Assembly: GCA_000827325.1 (NCBI GenBank)
Contig: KN832882.1
Span: 351,050-415,049 of the forward strand
From: Oidiodendron maius Zn
Lineage: Eukaryota; Ascomycota; Leotiomycetes; Myxotrichaceae
Direction: 5' to 3'
Length of the DNA: 64,000 nucleotides
The position numbers were made by a program, and so were the translations under genes. A model generated the notes under the pieces. That model was not told where the DNA came from. It saw only the letters and a program-made list of their open reading frames with translations, and did not search any database. Below, in pieces: positions 22,373 to 34,989 of the stretch; within the stretch, counting starts at the first letter, position 1, and each line of letters starts with the position of its first letter.

Positions 22373-23003
22373 GGGCAGTCTTCATGGGTGCGCAGTGGGT
22401 TGCCTTGGGTCGGAGGTTTGGAGTAGCATCAGCTAGTCCCTAAAAGAAGGCGATTAAGGCTATATATGAGGTATAAGGAACATTATGTAAGTATATATCA
22501 GAGACAGGGCGAGATAAAGGGACTCTTGTAATATGTAAATGCAATTTGGCTAAGAATTTAGCATTTTACTAGACGTGCATAATTTATTTAGAACCTTGAC
22601 GGATTGCTTAGGGTTTTACAGCAGGAACGCTCTCACACAGGGACGAGAGATTTAAAAAAGCGCTTTTGTGCAAGAGGAAATTGGCTATCAGATTTTCATT
22701 TTCAAGGCCTAGAGTAGAGTGTCGAAGTATGTCTGTGTCCATTACCTGACAAGAAGGATAATTATTAGCGAAAATGAGTAAAACACGCAATAAAAGCAAT
22801 GACAAATAATGTTTGTTGGATATTATTTACTCTTGTGAATCGGCTTAATTATTACATACCTACCAATACCTATTTCCGGGTTTATATATAACTAATGATA
22901 TCACATCATGTTGATCTCCTTTTGGTTGCTTTTGCGTCTTCTTGTTTTTCCATCTGTTCACAACATCAGCTTTGCTCAAATATACAGAATCATGCTCTAA
23001 TTC
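22373..23003. other. Intergenic, convergent 3' ends
   Basis: AT-rich DNA between the asparagine-synthase remnant and the 3' end of the ankyrin gene. Nothing recognised. Confidence 0.5.
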
Positions 23004-26000
23004 TCACACATACAGCTGTGTGACTTCATCAAGCTCATATTTTGTGCTCAATTTTCGAGGAACTTGCTCGGATTTTATGGAATTAACCATTCCCTGGCAA
23101 ATTTCCCAAGTCTTATACGGATCTCTCGTGTAAGTGGGACCATTATAACTGGTATCAAATGCAAACAGCGGCCAATGAAGAAGTGGGCTTGGTGTAGGCC
23201 ACTTTCCGCTTCGTGCATAAGTAGAGACGAATCCTTCTAGTAATCCATGTAACTGCTTTTCTGTTGCAACATCAAGGGGAGTTTTTTTATTCGTATCTTC
23301 AAAGAACAGAATATCGGGAGACTTTTCGATAATAGGGTAAATAAGGTTTTCCATAGAGGATCTTGTGACCTGTTTATGAATTTCAATTAATAGGTATTAA
23401 ATATGCTCAGAAAGAAGCGTGACTTACAATGTGAAGAGGCGTGCAGCCTTGTCCGTCTAAAGTTTCAAAGACTGCCGCACTAGATAATTCCAGCACTGTT
23501 TGGAATACTACGTTTGGTTCGGGCCGAAGCAGGATCCAACGCGCGAGAGGTGTAAGTCCACCTGGATTCTCAACACAGCGATGTTCCAACAGCTTTCTCA
23601 GAATCACGTTATCCATAGACCGAAGGAATGATGATAGTGCGTTTGGATCAGAGAGACCCGTGCCCATACCCGGGCTAACAAGAAGCAAATGAAGCATATT
23701 CCGTTCCAAAGGATCCGTAGCTAACGGATGAGATCCGGCGTCAAGCAGAATTTGTAGCGCCTCGATTCTACCCACCATGGCCGCAACTAGTAGCGGCGTC
23801 CATCCATCTATAGATTTGACTTCAAGAAACTCCGGATGAGTCGACACCAGAAATGTGACTAGATCCATGTTTCGAGATGTGACGGCGCAGTGTAGAACAA
23901 GGTCGGCTGGAACAAATTATTACATGCTTTCATAGATTATGAGTGGTGCATTACTCACCTTGATGTGTTATCCATTTTTGTACAGCGTCTAGGAATTGTT
24001 TTTGAGAACGCTCAATGCTGCCATAGCGGATATCAAACTCGTGGTGCGCTGCAAAATCCTTGTATGCTTCTATTGCCCTCTCTTTATCCAGGAAGAAACG
24101 CACCATATTCAGATTACCGAATCGAGCCGCATGAAGTAACGGTGACACCTGGTAGGGTTTATCAAGTTGAATTTTAGCCCTAAGCTTGTCATAGACCACC
24201 ATATGTTTAAATGGTGCGCCCGTTGCTCTGATATATGCTTCAAAGCCATTCGGCCAGCCACCTCGCTCTACCAGATCCCAGACGTGTCGGGCATGACGGT
24301 TGATATCACTTTGCTCGACTGCAAAGCAAGATTCGGCATCAATTGCAAACTCTAGCATTTCCATATCTTTCTCCTCTTCTCCGAACAAGTAGGCGTTGCT
24401 GTCTAGGACAATTGTCTTTGAAGTTGTGGGGGACTTAACTTGCTTGGAGATGGATTTAACTGACTCGATTGAGTGCGCGTCATCAGCCAACAGACCGCAA
24501 ACCTCTACATCGAGGTGACCGCTATCCGTTTTCGCAGCTGCGAAGTCAATGTACTGAACTGTAGCAATATGCACAATGGTCCGAGCTAGATCGTAATTTC
24601 TAGATTTCACCGCGATGAGGTAAGGACCTTTCGAATACCCAGATACCTCGGATATAGCAATCGGAGGAAACTTTGAGTCAACACCCCATGCTCCGAGGGT
24701 GAGCGCTTTTACCACACGCAGGTCATTCTTTTTGCAAGCAGCGAAGCTAGCCGTTTATTAGACTCCATAATGCACGAAGAGCTGTGAGACATAGGACTTA
24801 CAGTGCAGAATGGCCTTCGTCTATCGTTTTTAGCTTCGTGAAACTAACATCTCGAATATCAGCATCTAGAGTTGATGCAATCTGAGTATTTATTCCCTCA
24901 GAATGGGATACGCCAAGTTGAATCCTCTTTTGAGGTCGAAGAGGTACAGCGATTGATTCTTGTGGTACATTCGCTCCATCTGTTACCTTGGCGCCTAAAG
25001 TAACCAGTCTCACTTCCGCCTCCTCATATCCTCGTATGAGTCGGGTTACCGCACTTTCCTTTGCAGCAAGCTGCTTGGTTTCCTCCGGTGTTCGGTTATC
25101 ATAGTTAATTTGCTCATCCTCTTTGTGCCAATTACGTAGCTCAATGAGCTTTGCTTTAACAATGTCCAAGACACTGCGGCAATCGCGATGCTCATTCATA
25201 TACCAAGCTTCTTCAGTTGTCAGGCTGCTATTGGGATCTGCGCCGCGATCCAACAACTCCATCACTAGCCGTGGCATCTCATTTTCAGCAGCTGCCAAAA
25301 TTGGCTGCCAGAAATACTCCTGGACATTTTCTAATGCACTCTTTCCGGGTCGCGCAAAGTCTACCTCCGCATCTAAGGAAGTGTCAAAAGTTAGCTGTGG
25401 CGGTGCGCCATACGAGAGAAGCTTGAAGGCAGCATCCTCGGAGCTGCATTTAATTGTCCATGTGAGCGGAGTATCGCAACGCGTCGACTCTCTCCAAATC
25501 ACCTTCGTGATGGTGTGAATGAAATTTTGCGAATCGTGTTCAACGAAAATATCCATTACATCTTGATTTCGCACAATTGCTAACTGTAGTACGGATTTTG
25601 CTACAGTGCGTGTTGATGTGTTAAATATGCTTGCACCATGTTGGAGGAGCATCTTCACGAGAGAACGGCAAATATCTCGTGGGTGCTGAAGGGCAGCCTC
25701 AAGTATATGAACAGAACGCAATCCTTGTCGGATATCCAGTTGGCCTGCATACACATTGCCGTCTGCATTATAGTTATTCAATAAGATCTCCGCAGTTTCT
25801 ACATGTGCTGTTCCTCTGTAAGCATTTATTCAAGAGCATCCATTGCAAAAGATAGCGCTATAACGTACCAAGGGCAACTGCAATATAAACAGGGGACATC
25901 TTGTGTTTTCGGGTCAGACTATTCACGTGCACGGCCTGCTCTCTATCCGAGCCCGCGTCTGCCTTTGGATCGGTATTGGGCCCATCTTGCACAGCTCCTT

Positions 26001-26307
26001 GGTTTGACGGAAGAGACTCCATTATAATCCGCAAAATATCGACCTCTCCTCTTCTAGCTGCGATATGGACTGTTGCCTCGCCTTGCCTTGTCCAAGAGTC
26101 TACATGTGCCCCATGATCAATCAGACACCGGCATATTTCTGCAGATGCTGTGCTAATAGCCAAATGTAATGCTGTCCAACCTGTAGCGTCACGAGCCTCG
26201 ATGTCTACCCCTTCTATTGAAAGGGTGTGTTTGAGAGCAGTAATATCTGATCGAGCAATGATACTAAAGAGATGGGAGCTGCTTGCTTGCAAATCTTGGT
26301 CTGCCAT
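23004..26307 (-). CDS. Large ankyrin-repeat protein, 5 exons, 1027 aa
   Basis: Exons 26307-25869, 25813-24802, 24746-23959, 23906-23428 and 23369-23004 join in frame with GT-AG introns of 53-58 nt. The first acceptor is the second AG of ACAGAG. Ankyrin motifs include GWTALHLAISTASAEICRCL (about residues 43-62), EATVHIAARRGEVDILRIIM, SPVYIAVALGTAHVETAEIL across the first intron, SALFAACKKNDLRVVKAL, SPLLHAARFGNLNMVRFFL and GWTPLLVAAMVGRIEALQIL. No NACHT, kinase or membrane segment is seen. Ankyrin arrays serve protein binding; no partner can be named. The reading frame is intact and introns are regular, so it is probably expressed. It starts about 470 bp from the GPI-type protein gene, which lies on the same strand. 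Confidence 0.85.
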
Positions 26308-26780
26308 TTCCTGTCCTGACTACCGGACGATGGTGGTGCTAGCTGAGATAAATGGTCCTAGGTAGCGGCGTCATAAAATGCATCAAGAATTCTGTAGTAA
26401 GCCTCGTATCAGAACTAGTGTCTAGGATGGGGGATGGTAAGCGATGTCTATCCCCAATAGGAAACCGTCTATAAATAACTTATCTCTACTAAGGTAAAAT
26501 CTGTCTAAGATGACTAAGAACGCTACAGCGTATATTAAATTATAGAATCGCTATATAATTAGGTCCAAGGCAGAGAATAGTCAAAAGGAAAACTAGTCTC
26601 GTACTATTAAGCTAGGTCAGTGATAAATCTATCCACTTAGAATAAGTTCTTGTCAATTCAGTATTTCGGTTGCTAGAAGAGATATTTCCAAGAGGAGAAT
26701 TAGAAGTAAGTTGGATATGGCGAAAAGAAAGGATGAGGAAGATGTGTTATAGTTTCGTGGGGGATGAAACATAAATTTTG
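26308..26780. other. Promoter region of the ankyrin gene and 3' flank of the GPI-type gene
   Basis: No gene. Short AT-rich sequence without recognised sites. Confidence 0.5.
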
Positions 26781-27613
26781 TCACCAAAACACTAAAGCTA
26801 CAATAGCAAGAACAAGATCATGAACCGGCCAAAAGGAAATCAAAGACGAAGCCTCGCTCTTACTCGTTGTGGCCACCGCTTGGGTTGCCGACACAGTAAC
26901 AACTGACACAGAAGCAACTCCCGACGTACTCGCAGAGTTTCCCCCTTGGAAACTAACTATGGAAATAATGGTCACAGTGGCAGGTTCAACAGATGGCAGG
27001 GTCGACTCTGGCTTCACAGTCGAGGTGACCACCAGAAGGAAGTTACCTGGACTGTGAGAATGACAGCTTGTGAAGACGTCATAGCCATGGATGAATCGGC
27101 TTGAGTAGCCGTGTTCTGCGCAATCTGGCTGGGGCTGCCGGCGGGAGTATCACGGACATCGGCAAATAGATCGCAAGTCGACCCATGAGGACAGGCAAAA
27201 GAGCTCATAAAATCCATGCCCTCGCAAATGACGTCGGGAAGCCAAACCTGTATAACTTTTCATTAAAGTTGCCCCGCTTCAGTGCCAGCCTTTCGCAAAA
27301 TAGTCATAATGATATGAAGAGGACGTGAGGGAGCACCTACTAGCCCGCAATCAGTGGGATCCGAAACAGCGCAGCATTTCTCGTTGCTGGTGCCCTGGCC
27401 AACGCAGACCGAGCCTCCAAGACAACAACCCCCGGAGCAGTAGTCTGTACCCACAGCACAGCACTGGCTGTAGTCTCCAGCATGGCAAGCAGTGTATATG
27501 GCCCGGAAATTGAGGTTGGTGCAATCGAAGGTGCTGTTGAGGGGTGCAACTTGCGCTGCAATCGGTGACACAAGGAGCACCAAGATGAAGAGACCATTGA
27601 GCATACCTAGCAC
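26781..27613 (-). CDS. GPI-anchored-type secreted Cys-rich protein
   Basis: Exon 1 (27613-27341) encodes a signal peptide (MLGMLNGLFILVLLVSPIAA) and a Cys-rich domain with YSQCCAVGTDYCSGGCCLGG and NEKCCAVSDPTDCG. A 93-nt phase-0 intron (27340-27248, GTAGGT to CAG) leads to exon 2 with VICEGM and FACPHGSTCDLF. A last segment (about 27025-26781) is Ser/Thr-rich and ends in a short hydrophobic tail (VHDLVLAIVALVFW), the pattern of a GPI-attachment signal. Joining exon 2 to the last segment needs a very short intron (about 35 nt after CAG), so that junction is uncertain. The CC-rich pattern occurs in fungal GPI-anchored wall proteins of unknown function. Likely a cell-surface protein. Confidence 0.65.
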
Positions 27614-29030
27614 GTGTAGAATGGAGAGAGAATGTGATGGTGCTTTGAAGGAGGAGTTGTATTGGGAACTTAGGAGATTGAGAGAGACGATGAGCTACTC
27701 TGTGGTCTGGAAGAGCCTCTATAGCTCTCAGCGGCTCATGTGAGCTGTGGCATACTATCTGAATTAAAGCAACGGCTAGCGACTAGCTAACTAGATAGAT
27801 TTACATAGGTATTGGTCTTTTTTTACCAGAATGGATTCTGAACGCAGATCAGTAGCTACTTTCGGCCCTTATGCCGTGCGCCCTTTGCAGTTGCCAAGCT
27901 TTTAGCTCAAATTGTTCTTTCATGGATTGACTGTACGACGCAAGCACCTTTGATCACAAAGGGTCGTCTACCCTTCATCTCTTCCTCGGCCATCACATAA
28001 AAATGTTGTACCGTTGCAGCTGAGCTTTGACGTACCACCCCCACGCTAGGCCAGGACAGTCTTAGGACCAGATTGTTATGCTGTTCTTATATAACCTAAG
28101 AGCTTTTGGCTTCAATTAACGTAGTTTCACGAGTAAGCGATACACACTAGTAAGCGATACAGGCTAGTGCCTTAGTTATAGAGTTGCCTTGGCGTGTATC
28201 TTGACGAAAGAGGGAGGTCTAGCTATAAATATCCTGTAGCAGAAGTAGTGTTTTAGGGACTAGGCCTTGGGGAATAGTTAGGGTTTGCCGTAGCTAGATA
28301 CTTAATAACCGTTAGTTTAGCACTCTAATTATAACCTTAATTATAACCTTAATATAAACCCTAGACTTACTAGCTGAGAAGAGTTTACGGACAGTATTTT
28401 AAGCTTCAACTAGAAGCCTACAGTGTGAAGGGTAGGCAATAGGGCCTTGGCTAAGATGGTGGTTATGAGTATAGAACTTAGTCCTAGGGCGACATTTAAG
28501 CTCCAATTTAGAGCTAAGGGTTTCTACTGCAGCTACCTAAAATAGGAACCCTGTACAGCGTGATTAAGTATCCGAAACGCGCTTAGTTCGAGGTTTAAGC
28601 CTAGGTTAAGGGTAGCGATCGCACGCGTAATATACCATTTGACGCCCATTATAGACGCGATTGCTTTTACCTATAGCAATGGCGTACACCTGTAGCTTAG
28701 CCTAGCTCTGAATAGCCTTAACAGAGCCTCTAAAGGGCCTCCCTAGAGGGGTAAGTAGCTAGAGGGGGTAGGGATAATACGCTAAAGGCGCTAGACGCGC
28801 TAGTCAGGGGTTGCGATACTGGTGGTGGTTAAGAAAAGGGGTTAGAAATGTCGAATTGGCTAAACTAATCTATTTTCAGGGCTATATTTAAGCTTTAAGA
28901 TGGTTGTATTCAAGCTTCAAGAAGGGCTGTATTCGAGCTTCAAGAAGGTTGGGGTTGATTCAGCGTAAGAAGAGCCTAAGCTTAGTAATAACATGTGAAG
29001 CGGAGCTAGCCGTAAAGGGATACGCTAGCT

Positions 29031-29159
29031 ATTCGCACCACAGTGTCCAAAAGGGATAATCTTAGTAATATGCGCACTACAAGTAAGTTAAGTTAGCGGG
29101 AAAGGGTAAATTGATAAGTTATGCGGTGGTGCAAATCTTAGTCATCTTTTAGTGCGAAT
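29031..29159. repeat. Possible short inverted-repeat element
   Basis: The ends ATTCGCAC (29031-29038) and GTGCGAAT (29152-29159) are perfect inverted repeats. Imperfect complementarity continues inward (AAAGGGATAATCTTAG on the left against CTTAGTCATCTTTT on the right). Could be a 129-bp MITE relic. Confidence 0.35.
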
Positions 29160-29362
29160 CACCTATGTAATGGGAGTCGAGTTTTTGAGCTGACGAAGGA
29201 GAATGAATGTTGGAAATGGCTGGAAAAGAGCATGCGCGCTAAACCATGGCGAAAATCCCTCGCCGTGGGTCCCATGTAGGGTCTTGGCAGGGCCGTGTCT
29301 AACTTGCAGACGGCACCTCACCAGCGGATTCCCGCTTTAGTAACTACCTCTAGGTTGTGGAA

Positions 29363-29418
29363 ATAAATGCCTCACATGCTTCGAGTGGTGATAAATGCCT
29401 CATATGCTTCGAGTGATG
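29363..29418. repeat. 28-bp tandem duplication
   Basis: ATAAATGCCTCACATGCTTC begins the first unit (29363-29390). The second unit (29391-29418) differs at two positions. Confidence 0.85.
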
Positions 29419-29873
29419 GGGTCTGGCTGGCGGGAATTCATCGCCGCAGCTTGGGCGGCGAGAACAGGTTTGCAACGAGGTCGAAAAAATCCTGCACAGA
29501 TGTGATCTTACCCACGGCAGTCGTTTAGCTGTGGCCAAGGCGCATTATACGCGGGAAGACCTTGCCAGGCGGAATTGCCCAAACTCCTGCCCCCTATTGG
29601 CACAGTCAATTCATCCACTCGATCTTGGCCAATTAAATGAGAATGAACTGAGTTGGTCGTCTATCTCTGACCAGCCCTGTCTTGCGGAAACCCGTGCCAC
29701 AGTGGCAGTGTTCAGGCGGAGAGTCCACGCTGTCAGCGTCGCGTAACACCTATACAAGTTCAAACTCCTATCTTCTGCTTGCGCGGCGCTCGAGCAATCC
29801 TTAAAATCGCCCATTGAGTGACCATACCCTCTTGCCCAGACGTGTCATCCGAACGCCGTAGCGACAAGTCAAG

Positions 29874-32800
29874 ATGGTCGAGTTTGAGGAGACCCCAACT
29901 GGGCTGAAGACCCCACGCATTCAGTGGACGGACACTGATGTTGAAGCCTTTGGGTCCAGGCGACCTTCTCTCCATCGCGTCAATTCGAACTCCTCTCTCA
30001 GTGGCGCACATAGTAGAAGAGGCTCTATCGATCCTGCCTCTGCTCTTCCCATCGCCTATCGCACGGTTTCCTTCCAGATTGCCGAGTCAAAGGAGAAGAG
30101 CGCCGCCGAGATACAAAAGGCAAAGGACTCGGCTGCAAAAGGTATGTCTCTAGCACCCCTTCATGCTCCCACACTGCTGCTCACACCTAGACAGAATTCG
30201 CGGACCTCGACTGGCACACTATATCCCACAATGAAATCTTCACTCGGCTCTCTAGCTCTCCCACACAAGGTCTCTCAACAGAACAAGCCAAACGAAAACT
30301 TACCGAGTATGGCAAGAACACGCCCTCTCCTCCTCCAACGCATTACTTCCAACAGATATTCGGATATTTCTTTAGAGGTTTCGGTTCTATCCTCTTGATC
30401 GGCTCTATACTCGTCTTCGTGTCATGGAAACCTCTCGGTGACCCTCCAGCCGTCGCAAACTTGGCGCTTGCGATAGTCCTACTGGCGGTGTTCTTCATCC
30501 AAGCAGCTTTCAACGCGTGGCAGGATTGGTCATCCTCTCGGGTTATGGCCTCTATCACAACCATGCTTCCCGATAGTTGCTTGGTCCTTAGAGATGGGTT
30601 ACAGGTAACTGTTGTGGCGAGTGAGATCGTACCCGGTGATGTCCTCTACATCAAGTCCGGGAATAAACTGCCAGCAGACGTGAGGTTCATCGAGATATCA
30701 TCGGATGCAAAGTTTGATCGGTCTATTCTAACTGGTAAGTGTCTGCCAAGCCTTCGTAATATTTTCACTGACTAATCTAGGTGAATCGCTACCACTCCCC
30801 GGTACTGTCGATAGCACCGACGACAACTACCTTGAGACAAGATGTATTGGCATGCAAGGAACTCACTGCATATCTGGTAGTAGTATGGCTGTAGTCGTTT
30901 CCACGGGTGATGCCACCGTGTTTGGAAAGATTGCGAAGATGACTAACACACCAAAAACTGGCCTTACTCCTCTCGAGAGGGAGGTTGTCAACTTTGTAAT
31001 CATCATCTGTTCCATTATGCTCACTATGATCATAATTGTGATCGCCGTCTGGTACGTCGTTAATTCCGCTTGGAAAATCCCTTTCTAACCTTCCCAGGGC
31101 TGGATATCTTCGCAAAGTCCATCCTAGCTGGATTAACGTTGCAACTCTGATTGTTGACTGTGTCTCAGTGGCAATTGCTTTCATCCCTGAAGGCCTCCCA
31201 ATTGCCTTAACAGCTTCCTTGACTATCACCGCCAACATCATGCGCCAGAACAAGATTCTCTGCAAGTCATTAAAAACTGTGGAAACCCTTGGATCTGTTA
31301 GCGTGATCTGCTCTGACAAAACTGGAACCCTCACTAAGGCGAGTCAATGCTATCTCTGATATCTTTGCATACTAACTCGGCTTACAGAACAAAATGTATG
31401 TTACGGAAACTAGCATCGGAACTCAAAATATGGACCCACAAACTGCAAGAGATGAGATGATAAAACATCACCAAGATGGCAAAGGCGTCAATGCAGTTGA
31501 TCAACTACGCGCCATCGCCGGCCTTTGTAATTCAGGAGAGTTTGATATGTCCTCAGAAGAGCTCCCTCTTCACGACCGACGAATCAACGGTGATGCTACC
31601 GATCAAGCTCTTTTGAGATTATCTGAATCGCTAGGTCCTGTATCAGACCTTCGACGTATGTGGAAGAAGACCTTCGAATTGGCATTCAATAGTAAGAACA
31701 AGTATATGATCAGAACCGTGGCTTTAGTTGAAGAAGAGGGGCTGAAGATTGCTCTGCCGACCTCTGAAATTGGAGCGTTCCACCCTGACGATACGTAAGT
31801 ATGCAAGACTAGGCAAATGGATACCTGCTAATATTATCAGCCTCTTGACTATCAAGGGGGCTCCAGATGTCCTGATCGGCCGTTGCACCAAGTACACAGC
31901 TATTAGTGGCGAGACCAAGGATTTTGATGCTACAACACGCGCTACTATCGAAGACATAAAGAATACATGGTCATCTCAAGGCAAGCGGGTCATTCTTCTT
32001 GCACGAAAGACGCTTTCCAAGGAGCATATTCTCGCCGACCCATCATCCAGTCAGTTCGAAGACGAGGTGATGCGCCATGCCAGGACAGACCTTACTCTGG
32101 TTGGAATTGTTGGAATTGTGGACCCGCCTCGTGATGAAATCCCTTATGTCGTGTCGACTCTCCGAGGCGCAGGCATCAGAATCTTCATGGTATGTTTTAT
32201 GCATATCTGCCCCGATGTATCATATTAACACACACAGGTCACTGGAGACTTTAGTCTCACTGCTCAAGCAATCGCCGCCGAATGTGGTATCATCACCAAC
32301 CCTCCGGATATGGTAAAAGGCATTGCCGCGCTATCTAGAGATGATGCCACCTCGGTGTCCCTCTCTGACGAGAAGGGCCTTAGCGAGTCTCCCCCATCCT
32401 ACAGATCCATTGTTCTTAGCGGCCCCGAATTGATCACTCTTAACGAGAACCAGTGGAATCAGCTGTGTAAGTACGAAGAGATCGTCTTCGCTCGCACAAC
32501 TCCAGAGCAGAAGCTTCGCATTGTCAAGGAATTCCAAGCTCGTGATGAAATCGTCGGTATGACTGGTGATGGTGTTAATGATGCGCCCTCTCTTAAAGCT
32601 GCCGATATTGGTATTGCTCTTGGAAGCGGTTCAGATATCGCTATTGAGGCAGCTGATATGGTACTCCTTGAATCCTTTAGTGCCGTCGTGGAGGCTGTCC
32701 AGTACGGCAGAGTTGTCTTTGACAACTTGAAGAAGACTATCGCATACTTGCTCCCTGCTGGTAGTTTTTCTGAATTCTGGCCTGTCATGACAAATGTCAT

Positions 32801-33521
32801 CTTTGGACTGCCGCAGGTCTTGTCCTCTTTCCTCATGATTATCATCTGGTAAGACCTTCCCCATCTCTACATCCGAAAAATAAAACGCTAACAGCACGAA
32901 AGTTGCTTCACAGATTGTGCCGCCGCGACTGTCCTCGCGTATGAAACCCCAGAAGCTGATGTCCTGCTTCGCAAGCCCCGCAAACCCAAGGTGGACCGCC
33001 TCGTCGACTGGAAGCTCATGCTGCAATCATACGGCTTCGTCGGCGTCCTTGAAACCGTATCCTCCTTCGCCATGTCCTACTGGTATCTACAACGCAACGG
33101 CATCGCCTTCAGCGACCTCTGGTTCGGCTACGGCAATGTGCCCACCAACATCGACCAGGACTTTTACAATGCCCGTCTCAACGAGGCCTCCAGTGTGTAT
33201 TTTGTCAATCTTGTCGTCATGCAGTGGTTCTCGCTGATGGCCCTCCGCACCCGCCGTCTCAGCATCTTTCAGCACCCACCACTCTTCAACAACCTCACGC
33301 AGAACTGGTACCTGTTTCCGGCTATGCTCTTCGCGCTCGTCATGGCTATCTTCTGGCTGTATATCCCGAAGCTGCAAACCACGCTCAATACCACCAGCGT
33401 CCCGGCAGAGCATTTTTTCCTGCCTGCTGCCTTCGGGCTGGGTATTTTGTTCTTGGACGAGGCGAGAAAGTGGGCAGTGAGGACGTGGCCAAACGGTCTG
33501 TTGGCTAAGATTGCGTGGTAG
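29874..33521 (+). CDS. P-type ATPase, Na/K-ATPase-like (IIC) alpha subunit, 8 exons, 1101 aa
   Basis: Exons 29874-30141, 30195-30734, 30781-31051, 31098-31338, 31388-31794, 31841-32189, 32238-32848 and 32903-33521 join into one frame. Landmarks are LTGES (actuator loop, across intron 2), IPEGLP in the M4 ion-binding helix, SDKTGTLTKN with the phosphorylated Asp near residue 433, KGAPD in the nucleotide domain, and MTGDGVNDAPSLKAADIGIA near residue 800. About ten membrane helices are expected, and the tail ends FLDEARKWAVRTWP. The Ser/Arg-rich N-terminus (RRPSLHRVNSNSSLSG) and length match fungal Na/K-type ATPases rather than ENA (IID) pumps. Role: ATP-driven export of Na or exchange of Na/K across a membrane. 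Intron 4 (31339-31387) starts GC instead of GT. No separate beta subunit is seen here. Confidence 0.9.
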
Positions 33522-33747
33522 AATGGGGTTAGAGCATATTGTTGGATGTGTCTATAGAGGGGCAAATTTGACTTGTAAAATACATCCACTTTAGTATTGG
33601 TAGATGTGATACGATTTTTAAAATAGAAATACAGACAAGACTCACTAGGTGATAGTTATCTGTAGTTCTTGGTATGATGTGACCCCCTCTTCAGATTACC
33701 CTTCAACTAGATAATCATCGTGAACGCAGCTACACAATATCTCCGGC

Positions 33748-33999
33748 ATGTGGCCATCAAGGAACGAACTAAGTTATATAGACTCTATTGAAAATATCAG
33801 CGAGAAAAGACGGAATGGGCCTCACTGGCCTGACCAGCTTGTAATTTATTTGCGGCCAAAGGCACGGTGCCATAACGCAATCTACTCAAGCCTCGATCTA
33901 AACCCCACACGACGCATTACAGCCTCACAAGCCCTGCAATCAGAGTGGGGCAGAGAGATTAAGTTATGCATAGCAGGGAAGAGGCACCTGGCTACATGA
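33748..33999 (+). pseudogene. Possible C-terminal tail of a protein kinase
   Basis: The frame contains SLDLNPTRRITASQALQSEW, which resembles the end of a Ser/Thr kinase domain (CLDLNPxRRITAxxAL, subdomain XI with its conserved Arg). The catalytic and nucleotide-binding motifs are not found upstream, where the ATPase gene ends. A fragment or pseudogene; identity rests on one motif. Confidence 0.45.
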
Positions 34000-34282
34000 G
34001 CTGGAAGGCGGCCTCAAAACTAAGCGAATCCTATTACGAAATACATGGCCATTTAAGAGACTACGGGATGCCATCTCATACAGCCAGTCCATAAATGGGT
34101 GCGTATATAGCAATGGATATAGGTTTCTCAGGCCTAGCAAGGCCGGGTCAGAGAAGCCTCGAGTCGAAATATCTTCCGCCATTGATCACACGGAAGGTTA
34201 CACTACTAAACATAAACCCATGGAAAATCAAATATACCCAAGTGTAACAATAGTAATGAACTACTTAAGCAGCGGACATTAA
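33974..34282 (+). other. Unassigned open frame, about 102 codons
   Basis: A plus-strand frame free of stops from 33974 to the TAA at 34280-34282 overlaps the end of the kinase-like fragment in another frame. It includes TWLHELEGGLKTKRIL and NTWPFKRLRDAIS and reads like protein, but it has no usable start at its left end and no family I recognise. Either a relic exon or chance. Confidence 0.25.
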
Positions 34283-34362
34283 TGCTACGTAACACAAGTG
34301 ATAGTTCCCTCATGCACCATCTTCCCTGCCTGCAAATTTCATAGGGCCTGATGGTAACAATT

Positions 34363-34905
34363 TCAAGAAATGGTAATCTTCTTGCGGCCCTCCGCGTTGC
34401 TAGTCTTCGGAATGGTGACGTTAAGGACACCGTTCTTCAGTGAGGCCTGGACATGATCTTGATCGACTGGTGTAGGGAAGCTGAAAGTCCGACTGAACTC
34501 TCCGTAGGTTCGTTCAGAAACCCAACTTTTCTCTGAAACCTCCTGGCCTTTTTCTTGGCGGGAAACAGAGGTGCTAGCATTCTCTGTAGTTGCTCCCTTG
34601 CGCGCCGCAGAGGGTTTTTCGACACCTTCGGCTGGAGCGTCGGAGGTATACTCTTGCTCAGAGTGACCGCGGATAGTCAGGGTCTGAGGGTCGGTAAACT
34701 CCATCTCGATGTTGTTACGCTCTACGCCCGGCAACTCACCAGAAAGGTGATAAGAGTCTCGAAGCTCTTTGATGTCGAACTTGGGGTTCAATTTTCCGTA
34801 TGCTCCATTATCAAACTGACGATTATAGCTATCAAAGTCGTCGAGGAGTCGAAACAGAGGGGTAAAAGATGAACTGGTGTAGTATGATCTAGGGAGAAGT
34901 GACAT
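34363..34905 (-). CDS. Small heat-shock protein (Hsp20/alpha-crystallin, HSP30-like)
   Basis: 180-residue protein, no intron. The N-terminus MSLLPRSYYTSSSFTPLFRLLDDFDSYNRQ is followed by an alpha-crystallin domain beginning near PKFDIKELRDSYHLSGELPGV and ending with the signature NGVLNVTIPK. As in fungal HSP30 proteins, a Ser/Glu-rich insertion of about 45 residues (EKPSAARKGATTENASTS region) splits the domain. Function: ATP-independent chaperone that holds unfolded proteins under heat or other stress, normally cytosolic. The start at 34905 matches the family N-terminus and has A at -3. An in-frame ATG at 34989 would add 28 residues with seven Arg/Lys and no acidic residue, a mitochondrial-presequence-like extension. 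No clear heat-shock element was seen upstream. Confidence 0.9.
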   Translation of the reverse strand: MSLLPRSYYTSSSFTPLFRLLDDFDSYNRQFDNGAYGKLNPKFDIKELRDSYHLSGELPGVERNNIEMEFTDPQTLTIRGHSEQEYTSDAPAEGVEKPSAARKGATTENASTSVSRQEKGQEVSEKSWVSERTYGEFSRTFSFPTPVDQDHVQASLKNGVLNVTIPKTSNAEGRKKITIS

Positions 34906-34989
34906 CTTGCGTGTGATTATAGTATGCGGTGGACGTACAGCTCGGTTAACAGTAAGAATGGATCGTAGTAGTCGTACTGGACGATACAT

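Larger units (their letters stand above)
27614..29873. other. Repeat debris, no gene
   Basis: 2.3 kb, AT-rich and stop-rich, with many TTAG/CTAG words, especially about 28100-29200, as in old RIP-mutated repeats. Family not identifiable. A short duplicated phrase (AGTAAGCGATACA) occurs at about 28132-28165. Two small repeats are listed separately. Confidence 0.5.
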
